Below are positions 58,427 to 64,000 of a stretch of DNA of 64,000 bases, piece after piece. Positions within the stretch are counted from its first letter, which is position 1. Each line of letters opens with the position of its first letter. The DNA is from Mycobacterium sp. 1164966.3 (GTDB lineage: Bacteria; Actinomycetota; Actinomycetes; Mycobacteriales; Mycobacteriaceae): positions 1 through 64,000 of the forward strand of contig NZ_LZSG01000042.1 in assembly GCF_001665395.1 (NCBI RefSeq). Reading direction: 5' to 3'. Below the pieces are notes generated by a model that saw only the letters and a program-made list of their open reading frames with translations, was not told the origin of the DNA and made no database searches. Both the position numbers and the translations under genes were made by a program.

Positions 58427-59173
58427 ATGGCAGCGACGCCGACTCTTTCTCAGGTCACCGACAGCGTCCATTTCGTCCGGGGCAGTGCGGTCAATTGGGT
58501 GCTGGTCAGCGACGGCGACGGCGTGTTGATGATCGACGCTGGCTACCCCGGCGACCGGCAAGACGTGCTGGACTCGTTGCGCAAACTGGGCCGCGACGCC
58601 AGCGACGTGCGCGCCATCCTGCTGACCCATGCGCACATCGATCATCTGGGTTCGGCGATCTGGTTCGCCGACCAATACCGGACCCCCGTGTACTGCCATG
58701 CCGAGGAAGTGGGTCACGTCAAACGGGAGTACCTGGAGCAGGTGTCAGTTTTCGACATCGCGCTGCGCATTTGGCGACCCCGATGGGCGATATGGGGCAT
58801 GCACGTAGTTCGCAACGGCGGACTCGTCCGCGATGGCATACCGAGCGCCCTGCCGCTCACCGCCGAGACGGCTGTCGGGCTTCCCGGCCGCCCGGTGCCC
58901 ATTTTCACTCCGGGGCACACCAGCGGGCATTGCTCGTATCTCGTCGACGGCGTCCTTATCAGCGGCGACGCGCTGATCACCGGCCATCCATTGCTGAAGC
59001 GCACTGGACCCCAGTTACTGCCAGCGGTCTTCAGCCATAGCCAGCGGGACTGCATCCGTACCCTCGAGGCGCTGGCCCTGGTGGAAACCGAGGTTTTGCT
59101 GCCCGGTCACGGCGACGTGTGGCGTGGTCCGATCCGCGAGGCGACCGACGCCGCAATCGCACTAGCGAGCTGA
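58427..59173 (+). CDS. Metallo-beta-lactamase-fold hydrolase, Rv0406c-like
   Basis: 248 residues from ATG 58427. The zinc motif THAHIDHLGS (HxHxDH) and the later GHTSGHCSYLVDG, GDALITGHP and LPGHGDVW supply the remaining His and Asp ligands, so the metal site is complete. The family covers glyoxalase II, lactonases and others; the substrate is unknown. Divergent from fgd1, as in M. tuberculosis Rv0406c/fgd1. Ends 8 bp before copy D of the 64-bp element. Confidence 0.9.
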   Translation: MAATPTLSQVTDSVHFVRGSAVNWVLVSDGDGVLMIDAGYPGDRQDVLDSLRKLGRDASDVRAILLTHAHIDHLGSAIWFADQYRTPVYCHAEEVGHVKREYLEQVSVFDIALRIWRPRWAIWGMHVVRNGGLVRDGIPSALPLTAETAVGLPGRPVPIFTPGHTSGHCSYLVDGVLISGDALITGHPLLKRTGPQLLPAVFSHSQRDCIRTLEALALVETEVLLPGHGDVWRGPIREATDAAIALAS

Positions 59174-59181
59174 TATTGGCG

Positions 59182-59245
59182 CGCCGAACGTGGGTGGTAG
59201 GTACGAGATTTGATCGCTTTTCGTCCATAGCCCCCACGTTCGGCG
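59182..59245. repeat. 64-bp palindromic element, copy D
   Basis: Perfect 13-bp ends, CGCCGAACGTGGG (59182-59194) and its reverse complement (59233-59245), with a 38-bp interior. It fills the 91-bp gap between two convergent genes. Same orientation as copy A; its interior is the reverse complement of copy C over an 18-base exact match. Confidence 0.92.
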
Positions 59246-59264
59246 AGCGAGGCTAGCACGATCC

Positions 59265-60587
59265 TTAGCTCGTCAGCCCCAGATGCTCGCGCAACGTCTC
59301 ACCGGTGTACTCCGTGCGAAACGCCCCGCGTTCCTGCAGGAGCGGCACCACCTGGTCGACGAATTCGTCCAGGCCGTGCGGCGTGAGATGCGGCACCAGG
59401 ATGAATCCGTCGCAGGCGTCGGCCTGGATGTAGTGGTCGATCTCGTCAGCGATCTGCGCGGCGGTCCCCACGAACTGCTGCCGACTGGTGACGGCGATGA
59501 CCAACTCCCGGATCGACAGGTTCTCCGCTTGGGCGCGCTCCCGATAACGGCGGGCCACCGCAACGGGGTCACCGTGTCGGACGCGGCCCTGGGTGATGCT
59601 GCTGTTGACGACCGGGTCGACTTCGGGCAGCGGACCATCGGGGTCGTAGTCAGACAGGTCGCGGCCCCACACCTGCTCGAGCATCGCGATCGCGGTGGCA
59701 CCGCTGACCTGCTGATGACGGATATGCTGCGCCCTGTCCTGAGCCTCATCTGCGTTGTCACCGATGACGAATGTTGCTGCGGGAAACACCTTGAGCTGAT
59801 TGGGATCTCGGCCGTAAGACTGCGCCCGGCCCTTGACGTCGGCGTAGTAGCGCTGCCCGTCCTCGAGCGAACCATGCAGGGTGAACAAGGCGTCGGCATG
59901 CCGTGCACCGAAAGCGCGGCCCTCGGGGGAGTCGCCGGCTTGCAACAGCACCGGATGGCCCTGCGGCCCTGCGGGCAGCGTCGCAAACCCGCGCACGTCG
60001 AATTGAGGACCCGAATGCTCGACACTGCGAATCCGGTTCGGATCGACGTAAACCCCGTTGTCGACGTCGGCCAGCACGGCACCAGCTTGCCAGCTGTCCC
60101 AAAACGCCCGTGCCACGCTGAGAAACTCCTCGGCCCGCTGATAGCGGTCGGCGTGGTCGAGGAAGCCGCCGCGCCGAAAGTTAGCGCCGGTGAACGCATC
60201 CGACGAGGTGACGATGTTCCAGCCGGCACGGCCGGCGGACAAGTGGTCGAGTGTGGCGAATTGCCTTGCTACCTCGAAGGGTTCGTTGAACGTGGTGTTG
60301 ATGGTTCCGGTGAGGCCGATCCGGTCGGTGATGCCGGCCAACGCGGCCAGCAGGGTGAAGGTGTCCGGCCGACCCACCACATCCAGGTCGTAGATCCGCC
60401 CGCGGTGCTCACGCAGCCGTAGCCCCTCGGCCAGAAAAAAGAAGTCGAACAATCCGCGTTCGGCGGTGCGGGCGAGATGCACGAACGAGTCGAACTCGAT
60501 CTGACTGCCCGCCCTGGAATCAGTCCATACGGTGGTGTTGTTGACACCTGGAAAATGGGCTGCCAGGTGAATCGGCTTGCGGCTCAT
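59265..60587 (-). CDS. LLM-class FMN-dependent monooxygenase, NtaA/SnaA/DszA type (440 aa)
   Basis: From ATG 60587, overlapping the upstream gene by 4 bp. NtaA/DszA marks: HFPGVNNTTVWTDSRAGSQI near the start, GLFDFFFLAEGLRLREH, INTTFNEPFEVARQFATLDH, SAGRAGWNIVTSSDAFTGAN, NFRRGGFLDHADRYQRAEEF and HPVLLQAGDSPEGRAFGARH. These enzymes use reduced FMN from a separate reductase to oxidise sulfur or amine compounds. No flavin reductase gene is visible in the cluster within this window. The substrate is unknown. Last gene of a four-gene operon. Confidence 0.93.
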   Translation of the reverse strand: MSRKPIHLAAHFPGVNNTTVWTDSRAGSQIEFDSFVHLARTAERGLFDFFFLAEGLRLREHRGRIYDLDVVGRPDTFTLLAALAGITDRIGLTGTINTTFNEPFEVARQFATLDHLSAGRAGWNIVTSSDAFTGANFRRGGFLDHADRYQRAEEFLSVARAFWDSWQAGAVLADVDNGVYVDPNRIRSVEHSGPQFDVRGFATLPAGPQGHPVLLQAGDSPEGRAFGARHADALFTLHGSLEDGQRYYADVKGRAQSYGRDPNQLKVFPAATFVIGDNADEAQDRAQHIRHQQVSGATAIAMLEQVWGRDLSDYDPDGPLPEVDPVVNSSITQGRVRHGDPVAVARRYRERAQAENLSIRELVIAVTSRQQFVGTAAQIADEIDHYIQADACDGFILVPHLTPHGLDEFVDQVVPLLQERGAFRTEYTGETLREHLGLTS

Positions 60588-61699
60588 GACATCAGGCCCC
60601 ATCGCTGCGCGATGAGCTCATGTGAGCGCAGCCGGTCCTCGTGCCGGTGGGTCACCGAGGTGACGACGAGCTCGTCGGCGCCGGTCAGGCGTTGCAATGC
60701 GGACAGCCGCTCGGCGACCTCATCCGGATTGCCGACGAATTGCGTTTCCAGCCTGTCCTTTACCACGCGCAGCTGCTCGTCGGTGAGCGGCGGGCAGTCG
60801 TCGGGATCCGGATAGGGCACGGCGCCGACTCCGGTCCGGATGGAATACACCCACTGCCCGTAGCCGGTGGCCAGATGCCTGGCGGTGGCACTGTCGTCGG
60901 CGACGACGATGTCGGCAGACACCACGACGTAGGGCCGCTCCAGCGTCGCCGACGGGACGAACGCACCACGGTATGCCTCGATGGCCTCCAGTGCGGTCGC
61001 CGGAGTGATGTGATAGCTGGCGACAAACGGCAACCCGCGCGCACCGGCTACCCGGGCGCTTTGCCCCCTGGCACTGCCAAAGATCCACGGTGTCAGTCCA
61101 GATCGCTCGCCCGGCACCGCGTGCACGTCGAAACCGTCGGCCTGGTAGGTACCCTCGAGCATCGCGATGATGTCGGCGAGCTGCTCGGCGAAGTCAGGCG
61201 ACACCGCCTCGGGTTGCTGCAAGATCCCCATGGTCGCCTGCACCCGCTCCTTGTCGAGCAGGCCGCGCAGATCGAACGGCAGCGGAATCACCACACCGTC
61301 GACCTCTCGCCGCTGCCGTGGCGGACGGGATTTGGTCGACGGCTGCTTGGGCTTGAAGCCGGTGTCGCGTCGTTGCCCTCGGCCCACACCGAGGTCGATG
61401 CGTCCCGGGTAGAAGGCTTCCAGCATTCCGAAACTTTCGACCACCGCGGCGGCCGTGGTGTGACTCAGCTGGACCGCAGCCGCACCGACCCGAATGCTGT
61501 TGGTAGCGGCCGCGATCTGGCCGATCAGCACCGCCGGTGCTGAGCTGGCGACGCCGACGAAGTGATGCTCGGCGATCCAGAACCGACGGTAGCCCCACCG
61601 CTCGGCGCGCTGGGCCAGGTCGATGGTGTTACGGAGGGCCGTCGCGGCATCGCTGCCCGCGCTGATCGGTGCGAGGTCCAGAATCGACAGCGGGATCAT
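60584..61699 (-). CDS. LLM-class oxidoreductase, MsnO8-like (371 aa)
   Basis: Starts MIPLSILDLAPISAGSDAAT, with RAERWGYRRFWIAEHHFVG and the flavin-phosphate region RIDLGVGRGQRRDTGFKP, typical of the luciferase-like group called MsnO8. The middle (PWIFGSARGQSARVAGARGL) and C-terminal FVGNPDEVAERLSALQRL complete the TIM barrel. It overlaps its neighbours on both sides by 4 bp, so it is translated with two NtaA-type enzymes. Could use FMNH2 or F420; the sequence does not decide. Substrate unknown. Confidence 0.9.
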   Translation of the reverse strand: MIPLSILDLAPISAGSDAATALRNTIDLAQRAERWGYRRFWIAEHHFVGVASSAPAVLIGQIAAATNSIRVGAAAVQLSHTTAAAVVESFGMLEAFYPGRIDLGVGRGQRRDTGFKPKQPSTKSRPPRQRREVDGVVIPLPFDLRGLLDKERVQATMGILQQPEAVSPDFAEQLADIIAMLEGTYQADGFDVHAVPGERSGLTPWIFGSARGQSARVAGARGLPFVASYHITPATALEAIEAYRGAFVPSATLERPYVVVSADIVVADDSATARHLATGYGQWVYSIRTGVGAVPYPDPDDCPPLTDEQLRVVKDRLETQFVGNPDEVAERLSALQRLTGADELVVTSVTHRHEDRLRSHELIAQRWGLMS

Positions 61700-62793
61700 T
61701 GGTGCACCGTCGCGTAGCGGTTGGGTGCTGTTGGTAGGTCGAGTCTTTCGCGCAGGGTTTCGCCGTCCCGGTAGGTGGTGCGGAACCGTCCAGCGCGCTG
61801 CAGCATCGGCACCACCTCGTCGACAATCACCGCTAGGTCAGCGGCATTGACGGCTGGGCGCAATCGCACACCGTCAACGCCGATCCGCTGCCAGTCCAAT
61901 AGCATATCCACCAAATCTGTTGCACTGCCGCCGAACACCAGTGCATCAGAGCGGAATTCGTTATCGCCCGCGAACGAAACCACCACGTCGGCAAACACTT
62001 TCAAATGTCCACCGCCCGCAGCGCGCACCTCGTCGAGAATGTTGTCCAGCGAGTCGCCGTCGGTGGGCGTGATGAAGACGATATCCGCACTAGCGGCGGC
62101 GAATTCGTAGATCGGGCCGGCATGGGCGAGCGCCGCCACCACCGGCTGGCCCTGCGGCGGCCGCGGCGTGATCGACGGCCCCTTGACCGAGAAATACTTT
62201 CCGGTGAAGTCGATGTAATGCAGTTTCTCGCGGTCGACGTAACGCCCGCTTGCCACGTCACGGATCACCGCGTCGTCCTCCCAGCTGTCCCACAACCGGC
62301 GCACCACGTCGACAAAATCCAAAGCTTCGTCGAACAAGGCGATCTCGGATACGTCCCGGCGCCCGAACAAGTTGGCCTCATGCGCGGTGACGCTGACCCG
62401 AGGTTGCCAGCCGGCGCGGCCATGTGACACATAGTCAAGGGTGGCAATGGATTTGGAGATGTGGAACGGTTCGGTGTGGGTGACAGTGGCCACCGGGATC
62501 AGCCCGATATGGCGGGTCGCCGGTGCGACGCGGGCGGCCACCAGCACGGCGTCACCGCGGCCGGCCAGCCGGCCCGGATCGATCCGCTCGCGGCGCCCGG
62601 GTTGCGGCATCAGGGTGTCGTCGATGGTGAGAAAGTCGAGCAGTCCACGCTCGGCGGTGGCCGCGAGCCCCGCCCAGTAGTGACCGCTGAGCACCGACGC
62701 GGTGTCGCGGTCGGCCGTCGGCGTGGCCCGCCATGCCTGCGGGTTCCAGCCGTATCCGTCCAGCGCGACACCCAGATGCAGCTCCGCGGTCAT
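61696..62793 (-). CDS. LLM-class FMN-dependent monooxygenase, NtaA-like, shorter (365 aa)
   Basis: Starts MTAELHLGVALDGYGWNPQA. Marks: AERGLLDFLTIDDTLMPQPG, VTHTEPFHISKSIATLDYVS, HGRAGWQPRVSVTAHEANLF, GRYVDREKLHYIDFTGKYF and VKGPSITPRPPQGQPVVAAL. It belongs to the same superfamily as the product of 59265-60587 but is some 75 residues shorter, lacking much of the C-terminal extension. Reaction and substrate unknown. Overlaps both neighbours by 4 bp. Confidence 0.9.
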   Translation of the reverse strand: MTAELHLGVALDGYGWNPQAWRATPTADRDTASVLSGHYWAGLAATAERGLLDFLTIDDTLMPQPGRRERIDPGRLAGRGDAVLVAARVAPATRHIGLIPVATVTHTEPFHISKSIATLDYVSHGRAGWQPRVSVTAHEANLFGRRDVSEIALFDEALDFVDVVRRLWDSWEDDAVIRDVASGRYVDREKLHYIDFTGKYFSVKGPSITPRPPQGQPVVAALAHAGPIYEFAAASADIVFITPTDGDSLDNILDEVRAAGGGHLKVFADVVVSFAGDNEFRSDALVFGGSATDLVDMLLDWQRIGVDGVRLRPAVNAADLAVIVDEVVPMLQRAGRFRTTYRDGETLRERLDLPTAPNRYATVHQ

Positions 62794-63296
62794 GCCAAGC
62801 CCTTTTCGAACGCGACGGGAAGGACCGGTCCCCGGGAAGGCAACGGCTCGGGAAGCCGGGTATAGCCGAGGGACAGATACAGTTCCTCTGCCTCGGGCTG
62901 GCGATCGCCGGTGATCAGGTAGACCTTCCGGTAACCGCGTGCCGCGATCCGGGTCTCCAGTTCGCCCACCAGCGCCGCAGCGTAGCCGCGGCGCCGATGC
63001 TCGCGATGCGTCCAGATCCGCTTTAGTTCCGCGGTGTGGGCGTCGAACCGGCAGAACGCGCCCCCGGTCACCGCAAGGCCGTCCAGCAGACCGACCAGCA
63101 TCCCGCCGTCGGGCGGTGCGAACTCATCGGCCGGGCCGTCGCGCATCCAGTCCAGATACGTTTGCGGCGCGCCCCCGTAGCGCTGCGCGTACTCGACGGC
63201 CAGCTCGGTGAACAAGGGCTGAGCCACCGGATCGCCGAGGCCGGCGGGCACGAAGCGTAGCTGACCGCACGGAGCTGAGTGTCTGGCTCGAGTCAT
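62790..63296 (-). CDS. GNAT N-acetyltransferase (168 aa)
   Basis: The acetyl-CoA loop is seen in IWTHREHRRRGYAAALVGEL (R/Q-x-x-G-x-A/G), followed by AARGYRKVYLITGDRQPEAEE and LYLSLGYTRLPEP, a complete GNAT C-half. First gene of the operon with three luciferase-like oxidoreductases (4-bp overlap), so it probably modifies a substrate or product of that pathway. ATG 63296; a shorter start is possible. Confidence 0.88.
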   Translation of the reverse strand: MTRARHSAPCGQLRFVPAGLGDPVAQPLFTELAVEYAQRYGGAPQTYLDWMRDGPADEFAPPDGGMLVGLLDGLAVTGGAFCRFDAHTAELKRIWTHREHRRRGYAAALVGELETRIAARGYRKVYLITGDRQPEAEELYLSLGYTRLPEPLPSRGPVLPVAFEKGLA

Positions 63297-63311
63297 TTGG
63301 CTGAACCCGGT

Positions 63312-64000
63312 CTAGACCCGTACTGCCGTGACATACCTCGGCATGACCGCCAAGTCGCTGGGCAGGGGAACCCGGCGCACCGGCCTGCCGATGGCGGCGC
63401 GAATCTCGACGATGGTCTTCTCAGCCGTCTGCCAGCCGTGGGACATCAGATAGTCAGGGACATAGCGATATTCGCCCGGATAGGTCAACATGGACAAATC
63501 GACATCGAGGCCATGTTCTCGCCAGTGTTTGATGAATGTATGCCCCTCTTTGATTTGCGTCGGGCTCCAAATGGTGTGATCTGCCGCGAACCGGCTGCCG
63601 GCGGCGCTCGCCGCGCTGACTTCGTGCAACACCGCATCTTGTCCATCGGGCGACAGATAGCCCACGAACAACTGCTCGGCAATCCACACGGTGGGTTGTG
63701 CACCGTCGAAACCGACCCGCCGAAGTGCCGCCAGCCAGTCTTGGCGAAGATCGACGCCGATGGCGCAACGATTCACGGTCACCTCGGCGCCCAGTCCACG
63801 TAGCACCTTGGTCTTGAACTCGATGACGTCCGGCTGGTCGACCTCATACACCGTTGTGCCCGGCGGCCACCACAGCCGATACGGCCGAGTGTCCAGACCG
63901 GACCCCAGGATGACCGCCTGACGAATTCCTGCCGCACCGGCATCGGCGAGGTATTGGTCCAAGAAGCGGGCGTGCGACGCCAGGATGTCGATGAGACCGG
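63312..64000 (-). CDS. Class I SAM-dependent methyltransferase of the mycobacterial TIGR00027 type (5' end beyond window)
   Basis: About 229 residues are visible and the frame stays open to the window edge (ILASHARFLDQYLADAG upstream of a TTG at 63962). Family marks: QAVILGSGLDTRPYRLWWPP (SAM-binding Gly loop), TVYEVDQPDVIEFKTKVL, NRCAIGVDLRQDWLAALRRV, PTVWIAEQLFVGYLSPDGQD. Mycobacteria have many paralogues of this family; the substrate is unknown. It is 15 bp upstream of the GNAT-LLM operon on the same strand and may be part of it. Confidence 0.88.
   Translation of the reverse strand, partial: GLIDILASHARFLDQYLADAGAAGIRQAVILGSGLDTRPYRLWWPPGTTVYEVDQPDVIEFKTKVLRGLGAEVTVNRCAIGVDLRQDWLAALRRVGFDGAQPTVWIAEQLFVGYLSPDGQDAVLHEVSAASAAGSRFAADHTIWSPTQIKEGHTFIKHWREHGLDVDLSMLTYPGEYRYVPDYLMSHGWQTAEKTIVEIRAAIGRPVRRVPLPSDLAVMPRYVTAVRV

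Noticed and set aside
1..64000. tRNA, rRNA, replication origin or prophage
   Set aside because: I saw no cloverleaf-like tRNA ends, rRNA segments, DnaA-box clusters, integrase or phage structural genes in reading the window; a tRNA scan was not possible.

Overview
The window is chromosomal DNA of a slow-growing Mycobacterium, most likely a non-tuberculous species. The base composition is high-GC and codon use is actinobacterial. Gene content and order follow, in reverse orientation, the M. tuberculosis block from about Rv0442c (PPE10) down to Rv0406c: groEL2, moeA2, psd-pssA, a CDC48-like ATPase, sodC, virR, def, xthA, ctpH, thiC-thiD, lpqM/lpqL, thiG-thiS-thiO/thiE, mutT3, glnX-glnH-pknG, ackA-pta-fgd1. 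I assigned orthologues from remembered protein families and gene order, not from a database search.

Layout. 0-5 kb: 3' end of an amidohydrolase, a short PPE10-like gene, a flavin-fold protein, a wHTH + DUF559 nuclease-like gene, and groEL2 with two CIRCE operators and a terminator. 5-16 kb: M24 peptidase and cupin genes (divergent), moeA2, an MFS transporter, the psd-pssA-AAA ATPase operon, a TetR with two SRPBCC genes, a Lon-N protein, a GCS2 ligase. 16-26 kb: sodC, virR, a DUF3263 protein, def-GNAT-xthA, ctpH with two small membrane proteins, STAS and PAS-ANTAR regulators. 27-43 kb: thiamine genes in two clusters (thiC-thiD; thiO-thiS-thiG divergent from thiE), each led by a TPP riboswitch. 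Between them lie a double TetR, small membrane proteins, lpqM, and a tandem pair of M28 lipoproteins of which one has lost key active-site residues. 43-48 kb: glnX-glnH-pknG. 48-54 kb: apparently lineage-specific insert with a second DUF559 nuclease-like gene, a DUF1800/DUF1501 secreted pair and a receptor Ser/Thr kinase. 54-58 kb: fgd1-pta-ackA operon. 58-64 kb: metallo-beta-lactamase-fold hydrolase, then an operon of three luciferase-like monooxygenases with a GNAT, then a methyltransferase cut by the window edge.

The least explained feature is a set of short palindromic repeats with no transposase. Four elements of exactly 64 bp with 13-bp inverted ends sit at 2052, 2970, 32598 and 59182. 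Two of them, in opposite orientation, bracket the first nuclease-like gene, and one encodes its last codons. A second palindrome family (17003, 47993, 48225) lies beside the second nuclease-like gene. A third, non-palindromic repeat is tandem at 58160 and also forms the 5' coding end of xthA and, in degenerate form, of thiD. A nuclease-associated dispersed repeat system is the main hypothesis I would pursue here.
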